DNA of 64,000 nt, taken from contig NZ_KV440950.1 in NCBI RefSeq assembly GCF_001636405.1, positions 426,001-490,000 of the forward strand. Reading direction: 5' to 3'. Shown here piece after piece: positions 1-7,210 of the stretch (positions are counted from its first letter, which is position 1; every line of letters begins with the position of its first letter). The stretch comes from Peribacillus frigoritolerans (lineage in GTDB: Bacteria > Bacillota > Bacilli > Bacillales > DSM-1321). Under the pieces are notes generated by a model. That model worked only from the letters and a program-made list of their open reading frames with translations, did not search any database and had not been told where the DNA came from. The position numbers and the translations under genes were made by a program.

Positions 1-1
1 T

Positions 2-835
2 ATAGCCTCCGATGACCAGTTGTCGGGTATTGTAGAAGAGATTCCGGAACAGGCCCGGAAGCTAATGGCAGAGTTTTGGCCGGGTCCTTTGACTTTGATC
101 ATGAAACGGAAACCGGGCCAGCTATCGAATCTTGTGACAGCTGGATTGGACACGGTGGCTGTCAGGATGCCGGATCACCAGGTTGCCCTTGGCCTTATTC
201 GTGCGAGTGATTTGCCCATTGCGGCCCCAAGTGCAAATACTTCCGGGAAACCAAGCCCCACTTCAGCAAAACATGTTGAAGATGACTTGATGGGGCGGAT
301 TGCAGGTATAGTCGATGGCGGGAATACAGGTGTGGGCGTGGAATCCACAGTACTGGATTGCACTGTGGAAGTCCCTGTTATTTTAAGGCCTGGCGGGGTG
401 ACCCTGGAACAGCTGGAAGCGGTAATAGGGGAAGTCAGGCAAGATGTCGCTTTGAAGAATCAGGAAACGGCGCCAAAAGCCCCGGGCATGAAATATACCC
501 ATTATGCTCCGAAGGCCCCTCTATTTTTAGTCAAGGGTAATCAAGCTTTCCTTCAGAAGCTTGTGGATGAAAAAAGAAGTGACGGGTTAAAGGTGGGCAT
601 CATTACGGCTTATGAACATCAACAGGATTATAAGGCGGATTATGTGGTTGTCCCAGGTTCATTAGCCGATTTACATACTGTTGCGACAGGCTTATATGAT
701 GCCTTAAGACAGTTTGACGAGCTGGAGGTCGATGTCATTTTTAGTGAAATGTTTCCTGACCATGGAATAGGGGCTGCGGTCATGAACCGGCTTGAGAAGG
801 CTGCAGGTCATCAAATCATCAAGGAACATGTGTAA
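2..835 (+). CDS. ywlC: Threonylcarbamoyl-AMP synthase (Sua5/YwlC), 5' end missing
   Basis: Makes threonylcarbamoyl-AMP from threonine, bicarbonate and ATP for the t6A37 modification of ANN-decoding tRNAs. The reading frame is open from base 2, so the first part of the YrdC domain lies before the window. Visible are the YrdC-domain segments FWPGPLTLI, SANTSGKPSP, VGVESTVLDC and RPGGVT, the linker PGMKYTHYAPKAP, and a C-terminal Sua5 domain of about 110 residues. That tail separates Sua5-type from short TsaC-type enzymes. It lies directly upstream of mntP, as ywlC-ywlD in B. subtilis. The family is certain; the true start is not visible. Confidence 0.95.
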   Translation: MASDDQLSGIVEEIPEQARKLMAEFWPGPLTLIMKRKPGQLSNLVTAGLDTVAVRMPDHQVALGLIRASDLPIAAPSANTSGKPSPTSAKHVEDDLMGRIAGIVDGGNTGVGVESTVLDCTVEVPVILRPGGVTLEQLEAVIGEVRQDVALKNQETAPKAPGMKYTHYAPKAPLFLVKGNQAFLQKLVDEKRSDGLKVGIITAYEHQQDYKADYVVVPGSLADLHTVATGLYDALRQFDELEVDVIFSEMFPDHGIGAAVMNRLEKAAGHQIIKEHV

Positions 836-864
836 TAAGGACTGATTTATCCTTCTATTTCTTT

Positions 865-898
865 TCGGACATGCATAACATGTAGTAGGCACGTCCGA
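865..898 (+). promoter_or_regulatory. Short inverted repeat in front of mntP
   Basis: The 6-bp arms TCGGAC (865-870) and GTCCGA (893-898) enclose 22 bases, and the right arm runs into the GAGGGGG ribosome site at 898-904. Folding would put the ribosome site next to a stem. No known metal riboswitch consensus was recognised here, so any regulatory role is a guess. Confidence 0.25.
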
Positions 899-909
899 GG
901 GGGATTGGA

Positions 910-1476
910 ATGAATACATTTGCTGGAGAAATCATAACCTTATTGCTAATGGCCTTCGCTTTGGGAATGGATGCCTTTTCAGTGGGCCTTGGAATGGGAA
1001 TGTTTAAGCTAAGGTTGAGGCAAGTTCTGTTTATAGGTTTGACAGTAGGCATTTTTCATATTTGGATGCCCTTGCTTGGAATGGGGGCAGGCCGTTTCAT
1101 TTCAGAAAAATTCGGGACCTTCGCTACATACGCCGGCGGTCTATTGTTGATCATTCTTGGTATTCAGATGTTTATTCCTGGTAAAAAGGATGGAGCTGGT
1201 GCCATGCAAAATAAGATGCTGGCTCCTGTCGGGAAAGGTTTAATCATTTTTGCTTTAGGGGTAAGCCTGGATAGCTTCTCGGTAGGGTTGACTCTGGGGA
1301 TTTACGGTGCTAAAACGATTTTAACGGTTCTTTGTTTTGGGTTTGCCGCCACTCTATTAACGTGGGCCGGGCTTTTACTGGGTAGAAAAATGCAGGGTTT
1401 GCTTGGCGTGTATAGTGAGATTCTTGGCGGAAGCATCCTGTGTGCGTTTGGATTGAAATTATTATTCTCTTTTTGA
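910..1476 (+). CDS. mntP: Manganese efflux pump MntP (YwlD)
   Basis: Exports Mn(II) across the cytoplasmic membrane and protects against manganese overload. At 188 residues it has the normal MntP length. It is almost entirely hydrophobic, with the two internally related motifs [10 protein letters not shown] (first half) and [12 protein letters not shown] (second half) whose acidic residues are typical of the family. The ATG follows GAGGGGG with a 5-base spacing. It lies 74 bp after ywlC and ends before a terminator at about 1508, so the two may share a transcript. Identification is secure from these motifs and the conserved neighbourhood. Confidence 0.95.
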   Translation: MNTFAGEIITLLLMAFALGMDAFSVGLGMGMFKLRLRQVLFIGLTVGIFHIWMPLLGMGAGRFISEKFGTFATYAGGLLLIILGIQMFIPGKKDGAGAMQNKMLAPVGKGLIIFALGVSLDSFSVGLTLGIYGAKTILTVLCFGFAATLLTWAGLLLGRKMQGLLGVYSEILGGSILCAFGLKLLFSF

Positions 1477-1507
1477 TCCGCCTGAATTCATATCATTCCT
1501 TCCTCAA

Positions 1508-1539
1508 CTGTTCCGATTAACGGAGCGGTTTTTATTTTT
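1508..1539 (+). terminator. Terminator after mntP
   Basis: A stem of about 8 bp (arms 1508-1515 and 1521-1528, including G-T pairs) with loop ATTAA is followed by a T-rich run from 1529. It separates mntP from ywlE. Confidence 0.6.
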
Positions 1540-1618
1540 CTTCGGACACAATGACAGTGATTTTTTGACTATAATAAACGGGCGATAGCTTATAATGAAT
1601 AAAAAAGGAGGCGTTAAA

Positions 1619-2062
1619 ATGATCCGAGTATTATTTGTATGTACAGGTAACACATGCCGAAGCCCGATGGCAGAAGCGATATTGAAAAACAAGAATATTG
1701 CGGGTGTTGAAGTGAAGTCCGCAGGCGTGTATGCTTCGACAGGTCAGGATGCTTCAATGCATGCTAAAAATGTATTGGTTGAAAATGACATAGTGCATAA
1801 TCATCATTCAGCGCCTTTATCTGCGAAGGAAATGGAGTGGGCGACTCATATCTTCACCATGACGGAAGGGCATAAATCGGCCATTACCCGTTCATATCCC
1901 CAAATGATCGATAAGACCTTTACTTTAAAAGAATTCATTCTCGGCGATAAATATGATAGAGATATAATGGATCCGTTCGGCGGTTCTGAAGGCATTTATC
2001 GGGAAACGTTCAGAGAGCTGCAGGAATTGATAGATGAATTAGTCAAAAGGCTTAAAAATTGA
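1619..2062 (+). CDS. ywlE: Protein-arginine phosphatase YwlE
   Basis: A low-molecular-weight phosphatase fold protein. YwlE removes phosphate from phospho-arginine placed on proteins by McsB, and so opposes ClpCP-targeted degradation. The P-loop CTGNTCRSP is at the N-terminus, and its Thr (rather than Ile) is the feature known to favour phospho-arginine over phospho-tyrosine. The general-acid motif DPFGGS lies near the C-terminus. A start at 1619 (147 residues) is preferred over the in-frame ATG at 1595, because AAGGAGG at 1605-1611 sits inside that extension at the right distance. It follows mntP, as in B. subtilis. Confidence 0.95.
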   Translation: MIRVLFVCTGNTCRSPMAEAILKNKNIAGVEVKSAGVYASTGQDASMHAKNVLVENDIVHNHHSAPLSAKEMEWATHIFTMTEGHKSAITRSYPQMIDKTFTLKEFILGDKYDRDIMDPFGGSEGIYRETFRELQELIDELVKRLKN

Positions 2063-2121
2063 ACTGGGGTACATAATGTGGCCGCTGGGGTAAAAGATAT
2101 TACTAAGCTTGGTATAGGATC

Positions 2122-2280
2122 AAGGCAGCATTGGCTGCCATTGCAGAATAAGCATCTGCTGGAGCGGAAGAAGTGACGGCTGTCACAAGCGAAAAAGGGG
2201 CAGTCATGGAAAATGTCGAAAAATCGGCAATGGAACTTAAAGCGAAAGCGGAAAAGTTGAACAGGACCATTACCCGCTAG
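2122..2280 (+). pseudogene. Remnant of a methyl-accepting chemotaxis protein C-terminus
   Basis: Between ywlE and rpiB one frame reads KAALAAIAE, a stop (2149-2151), then 42 residues to a TAG at 2278-2280, including ASAGAEEVTAVT, MENVEKSAMELKAKAEKL and NRTITR. This heptad pattern is the usual end of an MCP signalling helix (SAGAEEVTA, alternating small and charged residues, then AEKL). Only about 50 codons remain, with an in-frame stop and no recognisable upstream sensor. It is therefore best read as debris of a deleted receptor gene. No start codon with a ribosome site precedes the fragment. Confidence 0.7.
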
Positions 2281-2312
2281 CAGGAAACCAGAGTTGGTTT
2301 CCTGCTTCTTTG
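2280..2312 (+). terminator. Terminator before rpiB
   Basis: A perfect 11-bp stem (2280-2290 with 2295-2305, loop GAGT) is followed by TTCTTTG. It begins on the last base of the stop codon of the chemoreceptor remnant, which suggests it was that gene's original terminator. Confidence 0.7.
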
Positions 2313-2395
2313 CGGGGAAAAGGATGGACATCCTTTATCTTTTCATAATTTTGTGACACAATAAAATCAAATGAAAAAGCTAGAGGAGGATTATG

Positions 2396-2842
2396 ATGAA
2401 AGTTGCGATTGCTTCGGATCATGGTGGTATACATATCCGTGAAGAAATAAAGAATTTATTGAATGAGTTACAGATTCCATTTGAGGACTTTGGGTGTGAA
2501 TGCAGTACGTCGGTGGATTATCCTGATTATGCCTTGCCGGTTGCTGAAAAAGTGGCACGGGGTGAGTTCGATCGGGGCATTTTAATCTGTGGAACTGGAA
2601 TCGGAATGAGCATTGCTGCCAATAAGGTCAAAGGAATACGATGTGCATTGGTTCATGATGTCTATAGTGCGAAATTGACCCGTCAGCATAATGATACCAA
2701 TATGTTAGCGATGGGGGAACGTGTCATTGGCCCGGGTCTAGCCAGGGAAATTGCCCAAACGTGGCTGACTTCGGAATTTGAGGGCGGGCGCCATCAAAAC
2801 AGGATTGGTAAGATTGCGGAGTACGAAGGTAAGCACAGCTAA
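2396..2842 (+). CDS. rpiB: Ribose-5-phosphate isomerase B
   Basis: Interconverts ribose 5-phosphate and ribulose 5-phosphate in the pentose phosphate pathway (LacAB/RpiB family). The N-terminal ASDHGG motif, the catalytic-cysteine motif CGTGIGMSIAANK and RQHNDTNMLAMGERV mark the family. The length of 148 residues is standard. Two adjacent ATGs occur at 2393 and 2396; the second is 6 bases from GAGGAGG and is preferred. It corresponds to ywlF and is followed by ywlG, probably in one transcript. Confidence 0.94.
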   Translation: MKVAIASDHGGIHIREEIKNLLNELQIPFEDFGCECSTSVDYPDYALPVAEKVARGEFDRGILICGTGIGMSIAANKVKGIRCALVHDVYSAKLTRQHNDTNMLAMGERVIGPGLAREIAQTWLTSEFEGGRHQNRIGKIAEYEGKHS

Positions 2843-2893
2843 TTCCTTTGGTTTTGGAGAGTTCCAGTTTTCTTATTGAAAGGATGCGTTTTC

Positions 2894-3487
2894 ATGACAA
2901 GTGATGCTACATTTTCAAATGAGCTTGAGATATGGGAAAACCAGTTTCGGGAACTTTTATACGAGTTCCAAGAACAGACGGCTTTAAAAGAGAAACAGCT
3001 GCTGGTTATCGGCTGCAGTACAAGTGAAGTGATCGGGAAAAGGATCGGTACTGAAGGGACACTCGATGTTGCTGGGATGATTTTTTCCGTAGTGAGGGAT
3101 TTTCAAGGAAAAACGGGTGTTCAGGTTGCATATCAATGTTGTGAGCATCTAAACAGGGCCTTGGTTTTACAAAGGGAAACCGCGATTCGGTATGGTTATG
3201 AAGAAGTTTCGGTCGTACCTGTAAGAACAGCTGGGGGATCGATGGCGACGTACGCCTATCAGCAATGGAAAGATGCAGTCGTCGTTGAACATATCAAAGC
3301 GGATGCGGGGATAGATATAGGAGACACATTCATTGGTATGCATCTGAAGCATGTTGCGGTTCCGGTTCGCTCTGCCATTAAAGAAATAGGACATGCACAT
3401 GTGACCATGGCAAAAAACCGCCCGAAACTGATTGGCGGGGAGCGTGCAGTTTATCGGGACCTCTCTGAAAACAAAAGTTGTACTTAA
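2894..3487 (+). CDS. ywlG: YwlG, TIGR01440/UPF0340 family protein
   Basis: A conserved Firmicutes protein (DUF436) with no established function. The 197-residue product contains [11 protein letters not shown] near residue 40 and [11 protein letters not shown] further on, both hallmark segments of the family. The start at 2894 is chosen because GAAAGGA (2878-2884) lies 9 bases upstream. An in-frame TTG at 2876 would place that ribosome site inside the coding region. It is flanked by rpiB and glyA exactly as ywlG is in B. subtilis. The assignment is safe at the family level only. Confidence 0.9.
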   Translation: MTSDATFSNELEIWENQFRELLYEFQEQTALKEKQLLVIGCSTSEVIGKRIGTEGTLDVAGMIFSVVRDFQGKTGVQVAYQCCEHLNRALVLQRETAIRYGYEEVSVVPVRTAGGSMATYAYQQWKDAVVVEHIKADAGIDIGDTFIGMHLKHVAVPVRSAIKEIGHAHVTMAKNRPKLIGGERAVYRDLSENKSCT

Positions 3488-3499
3488 TGGGTAAGTAAG

Positions 3500-3532
3500 A
3501 CAGCATTTCTCGGATGGGGAATGCTGTTTTTT
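3500..3532 (+). terminator. Terminator after ywlG
   Basis: Arms ACAGCATT (3500-3507) and AATGCTGT (3520-3527) with a 12-base loop are followed by six T. It ends the rpiB-ywlG unit. Confidence 0.8.
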
Positions 3533-3666
3533 AATTGAGGCGGGCAAAATCGTAACGCTCAAGGTAAAGGATCAGAAGAAAAAAATTTCCTTTATAGTGC
3601 TAATAGAATGGTGATTTCGCTCTTGTAATATAGGGTGAAAGAGCTATTTATCACAATTTCGATGTC

Positions 3667-3711
3667 AAATACGAACATTTTTAAATGAAAAAACATTTAA
3701 TGTTCGATAAA
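3667..3711 (+). promoter_or_regulatory. Candidate PurR operator (inverted PurBox pair) upstream of glyA
   Basis: AAATACGAACATT (3667-3679) and AATGTTCGATAAA (3699-3711, reverse complement TTTATCGAACATT) each fit the PurBox pattern AWWWCCGAACWWT with one or two mismatches. They face each other with 19 bases between them. In B. subtilis glyA belongs to the PurR regulon, which supplies one-carbon units for purine synthesis, so the position makes sense. The 3533-3858 region otherwise holds only the glyA promoter area, whose -35/-10 pair could not be fixed with confidence. Confidence 0.6.
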
Positions 3712-3858
3712 ATTAGACTATCACTTCTAAATTAGACATGTTAAAATGGAGTAGAATTTTCTAATAACTATTGAAATGGCTTTTTCATGCTTTTTGAAGG
3801 CATGTTGCACATAAATACTAAAAAGCGAATCACGCACAATTTAAGGAGGAATTACGGA

Positions 3859-5100
3859 ATGAATCGTTTAGCAAAGCAAGATGAGCAAGTGTTTAACGCA
3901 ATTCAACTGGAATTAGGGCGTCAAAGAAGTAAAATTGAGCTTATTGCTTCTGAAAACTTCGTGAGTGAAGCTGTCATGGAAGCGCAAGGGTCGGTCTTGA
4001 CTAATAAGTATGCAGAAGGATACCCTGGAAAACGTTACTATGGCGGATGTGAGTATGTAGACATCGTTGAAGATCTAGCACGTGAGCGTGCGAAAGAAAT
4101 TTTCGGAGGCGAGTATGTGAACGTACAGCCTCACTCTGGAGCTCAAGCCAATATGGCCGTTTACTTTACAGTGCTTCAAACTGGCGACACAGTGCTTGGG
4201 ATGAACCTTTCGCATGGTGGTCACTTAACACATGGAAGTCCAGTAAACTTCAGTGGTGTTAACTACAATTTTGTTGAATATGGTGTAGACGAAAAAGATC
4301 ACCGTATCGATTACAATGATGTATTGGAAAAAGCGCGTCAACACAAACCTAAATTGATCGTAGCGGGTGCAAGTGCATATCCACGGGAAATCGACTTCAA
4401 GAGATTCCGTGAAATTGCGGATGAAGTCGGGGCATATTTAATGGTCGACATGGCGCATATTGCAGGTTTAGTTGCGGCTGGATTACATCCAAGTCCAATT
4501 CCTTATGCTGACTTTGTAACGACAACTACTCATAAAACACTTCGCGGACCACGCGGCGGGATGATCATCTGTAAAGAAGAATTCGGTAAAAAGATCGATA
4601 AATCGATCTTCCCTGGAATTCAAGGCGGTCCTTTGATGCATGTTATATCAGCCAAGGCTGTTGCATTCGGCGAAGCGCTTCAAGATGATTTTAAAGTATA
4701 TGCCCAACAAATCATCGACAATGCTAAACGTTTGGGTGAAGGTTTGAAGAAAGAAGGGTTCACTCTTGTTTCTGATGGAACGGACAATCACTTGATTCTT
4801 CTTGATGTGCGCTCTACAGGGTTAACGGGAAAAATCGCAGAGCATGTTTTGGATGAAATCGGTATTACCGTGAACAAAAATGCGATTCCTTATGACCCGG
4901 AAAAACCATTCGTTACCAGCGGTATACGTATTGGGACTGCGGCAGTGACATCACGTGGCTTCGGATTGGAAGACATGGATGAAATAGCTGCTATCATCGG
5001 ACTTGTATTGAAAAATAATGAAGACGCAGCTAAGCTTGAAGAAGCAAAACAGCGTGTTGAATCATTAGCGAACAAATTTGAATTATATCCTTCATTGTAA
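3859..5100 (+). CDS. glyA: Serine hydroxymethyltransferase
   Basis: PLP enzyme converting serine and tetrahydrofolate to glycine and 5,10-methylene-tetrahydrofolate, the main one-carbon source for purines, thymidylate and methionine. The PLP lysine is in [14 protein letters not shown] (about K226), and the N-terminus has the expected [14 protein letters not shown] and [15 protein letters not shown]. The start at 3859 gives 413 residues, the usual length, with AAGGAGG 9 bases upstream. A longer in-frame extension from 3787 has no ribosome site and no family counterpart. Likely PurR-controlled through the box pair upstream. Confidence 0.97.
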   Translation: MNRLAKQDEQVFNAIQLELGRQRSKIELIASENFVSEAVMEAQGSVLTNKYAEGYPGKRYYGGCEYVDIVEDLARERAKEIFGGEYVNVQPHSGAQANMAVYFTVLQTGDTVLGMNLSHGGHLTHGSPVNFSGVNYNFVEYGVDEKDHRIDYNDVLEKARQHKPKLIVAGASAYPREIDFKRFREIADEVGAYLMVDMAHIAGLVAAGLHPSPIPYADFVTTTTHKTLRGPRGGMIICKEEFGKKIDKSIFPGIQGGPLMHVISAKAVAFGEALQDDFKVYAQQIIDNAKRLGEGLKKEGFTLVSDGTDNHLILLDVRSTGLTGKIAEHVLDEIGITVNKNAIPYDPEKPFVTSGIRIGTAAVTSRGFGLEDMDEIAAIIGLVLKNNEDAAKLEEAKQRVESLANKFELYPSL

Positions 5101-5107
5101 TATCGGG

Positions 5108-5135
5108 CCGCTCCCTTTAAAGGGAGCGGTTTTTT
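5108..5135 (+). terminator. Terminator after glyA
   Basis: A perfect 22-bp palindrome (5108-5129, arms CCGCTCCCTTT/AAAGGGAGCGG) is followed by six T. Confidence 0.9.
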
Positions 5136-5203
5136 CATTTATGTAAGGTCGGTGTGTTAGAAGAATCCGAATAGTGAAAATAGGTCTGACAACTAAACCT
5201 TTA

Positions 5204-5232
5204 TTGAAGATTGAAACATTTTTCTGTAAAAT
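5204..5232 (+). promoter_or_regulatory. Sigma-A promoter for upp
   Basis: TTGAAG (5204-5209), a 17-bp spacer and TAAAAT (5227-5232) give a good vegetative promoter with a leader of roughly 90 bases before upp. No PyrR-type structure was recognised in that leader. Confidence 0.65.
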
Positions 5233-5331
5233 AGGTTGAAGTGAAATTTAAAAGACACGAAAATTTTTCTATTCGATTAGGGAAATCATAAAAAAGCGCA
5301 AAACTAAGCAATGGAATTGGAGAGATGCCAA

Positions 5332-5961
5332 ATGGGAAAAGTTTATGTTTTTGACCACCCGTTAATTCAACACAAATTAGCCTATATACGTGATATAAAT
5401 ACAGGAACAAAAGAATTCCGTGAACTAGTGGATGAAGTTGCATCATTGATGGCATTTGAAATCACGAGGGATATGCCGCTGGAAGAAGTGGAAATCCAAA
5501 CGCCTGTAAGCACAGCGAAAGTGAAAATGCTTTCTGGTAAAAAAGTGGGGATCGTCCCGATTTTACGTGCTGGCATAGGTATGGTGGACGGAATCATCAA
5601 GCTGATTCCTGCTGCAAAGGTCGGACATGTTGGACTTTACCGTGATCCTGAAACATTGAAACCGGTTGAATATTATGCGAAGATGCCAAGTGACTTGGCA
5701 GAAAGGGAATGTATTGTCGTTGACCCGATGCTAGCCACTGGCGGATCAGCCATCGAAGCAATCCATTCCATTAAAAAACGCGGTGCAGTGAATATTAAAT
5801 TCATGTGTTTGATTGCAGCTCCAGAGGGTGTGGAAGCTTTAAAAGAAGCTCATCCTGATGTTGATATCTATATTGCTGGTCTTGACGAAAAACTGAATGA
5901 ACATGGTTATATCGTTCCGGGTCTTGGAGACGCAGGAGATCGTTTATTCGGCACAAAATAA
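5332..5961 (+). CDS. upp: Uracil phosphoribosyltransferase
   Basis: Salvages uracil with PRPP to give UMP. The PRPP-binding motif [15 protein letters not shown] is intact, and [13 protein letters not shown] is the family C-terminus. A start at 5332 ([11 protein letters not shown]) gives 209 residues, the standard length, with GGAGAG a few bases upstream. An in-frame ATG at 5311 adds residues not seen in the family. It lies between glyA and the atp region, as in other Bacillaceae. The 2-epimerase gene starts 23 bp downstream and probably shares its transcript. Confidence 0.97.
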   Translation: MGKVYVFDHPLIQHKLAYIRDINTGTKEFRELVDEVASLMAFEITRDMPLEEVEIQTPVSTAKVKMLSGKKVGIVPILRAGIGMVDGIIKLIPAAKVGHVGLYRDPETLKPVEYYAKMPSDLAERECIVVDPMLATGGSAIEAIHSIKKRGAVNIKFMCLIAAPEGVEALKEAHPDVDIYIAGLDEKLNEHGYIVPGLGDAGDRLFGTK

Positions 5962-5984
5962 GGAAAGAAACTGAGGTGTCACGA

Positions 5985-7127
5985 ATGAACAAACCGATTA
6001 AAGTCATGACCATTTTCGGGACGAGACCAGAAGCTGTCAAAATGGCTCCCTTAGTACTCGAATTTCAAAAACACCCAGAATATTTCAAGCCGATCGTTGC
6101 TGTTACGGCTCAGCATCGCCAAATGTTAGATCAAGTTCTCGAACTATTTTCCATACAGCCGGACTATGACTTGGACATAATGAAGGAAAGGCAAACGCTT
6201 GCTGACATTACAACAAGAGCATTGAATGGTCTTGATTCCGTAATGAAGGAAGCTAAACCAGATATTGTTCTCGTGCATGGTGATACAACCACAACGTTTG
6301 TTGCCAGTCTGGCAGCTTTTTATAATCAAATTGTCATTGGGCATGTAGAAGCGGGGCTGCGCACATGGAATAAGTATTCCCCCTATCCGGAAGAGATGAA
6401 TCGACAGCTTACGGGTACGATGGCGGATTTGCATTTTGCTCCGACTTCGAAAGCCGAGGAGAATCTGGTGAACGAGAACAAGAAGGATAATATCTTCGTG
6501 ACGGGAAATACGGCAACGGATGCTTTAAAAACGACTGTGAGGTCGACATATTCCCATCCGGTTTTAAATGGCCTTGGAGAAGACAGGCTCATTTTGCTTA
6601 CCGCCCATCGCAGGGAAAATCTAGGGGAACCCATGAGGAATATCTTCAGGGCAGTTAAGCGAATCATTGTTGAGCATGATGATGTTCAAGTGGTATATCC
6701 TGTCCATTTAAATCCGCTTGTTCAAGAATTGGCAAACGAAGTTCTCGGGGACGATCCGCGGGTTCATTTGATCGAACCGCTGGATGTATTGGATTTCCAT
6801 AACTTCGCTTCTAGAGCCTATCTGATTTTGACTGATTCTGGAGGAATCCAGGAAGAGGCACCGTCACTTGGTGTACCCGTCCTGGTTTTAAGGGATACGA
6901 CCGAACGTCCTGAGGGGATTACGGCTGGAACCTTAAGATTGGCTGGTACTGATGAACAAACCATATATGATTTGGCACATGAATTGCTCACCGATCAAGA
7001 GGTGCACGAAAAAATGTCCAAAGCTTCAAATCCATATGGGGACGGAAATGCTTCGGTCCGCATAGCTGAAGCCATCCGTTACCATTTTAAGCAAGTGAAT
7101 ATGCCGCCAACTAGATTTGAACCATAA
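5985..7127 (+). CDS. mnaA: UDP-N-acetylglucosamine 2-epimerase (non-hydrolysing)
   Basis: Interconverts UDP-GlcNAc and UDP-ManNAc in the cytoplasm and supplies ManNAc for wall teichoic acid linkage units or other surface glycans. The start FGTRPEAVKMAPL, the internal HVEAGLRTWNKYSPYPEE and the DSGGIQEEAPSLGVPVLVLR signature are diagnostic of the WecB/MnaA family. The 380-residue length is typical. ATG 5985 is preferred, with GAGGTG 7 bases upstream, over GTG 5976, which overlaps that site. It lies 23 bp after upp and ends in its own terminator. The symbol follows B. subtilis usage. Confidence 0.93.
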   Translation: MNKPIKVMTIFGTRPEAVKMAPLVLEFQKHPEYFKPIVAVTAQHRQMLDQVLELFSIQPDYDLDIMKERQTLADITTRALNGLDSVMKEAKPDIVLVHGDTTTTFVASLAAFYNQIVIGHVEAGLRTWNKYSPYPEEMNRQLTGTMADLHFAPTSKAEENLVNENKKDNIFVTGNTATDALKTTVRSTYSHPVLNGLGEDRLILLTAHRRENLGEPMRNIFRAVKRIIVEHDDVQVVYPVHLNPLVQELANEVLGDDPRVHLIEPLDVLDFHNFASRAYLILTDSGGIQEEAPSLGVPVLVLRDTTERPEGITAGTLRLAGTDEQTIYDLAHELLTDQEVHEKMSKASNPYGDGNASVRIAEAIRYHFKQVNMPPTRFEP

Positions 7128-7159
7128 AAAAGGAAAAGCCATGCGCTTTTCCTTTTTTT
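7126..7159 (+). terminator. Terminator after mnaA
   Basis: A-rich arm 7127-7139 pairs with 7145-7157 (core AAGGAAAAGC/GCTTTTCCTT) and ends in a T run. The A-rich start overlaps the stop codon. Confidence 0.8.
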
Positions 7160-7210
7160 ATTTGCATACTCCAAGATTGTTGAGAAAAGATAATTGCTAA
7201 GGGGATGATT

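Noticed and set aside
1565..1596. TTGACT and TATAAT upstream of ywlE as a promoter
   Set aside because: The spacer is 20 bp, outside the normal range, so it was not called although the -10 alone may be used.
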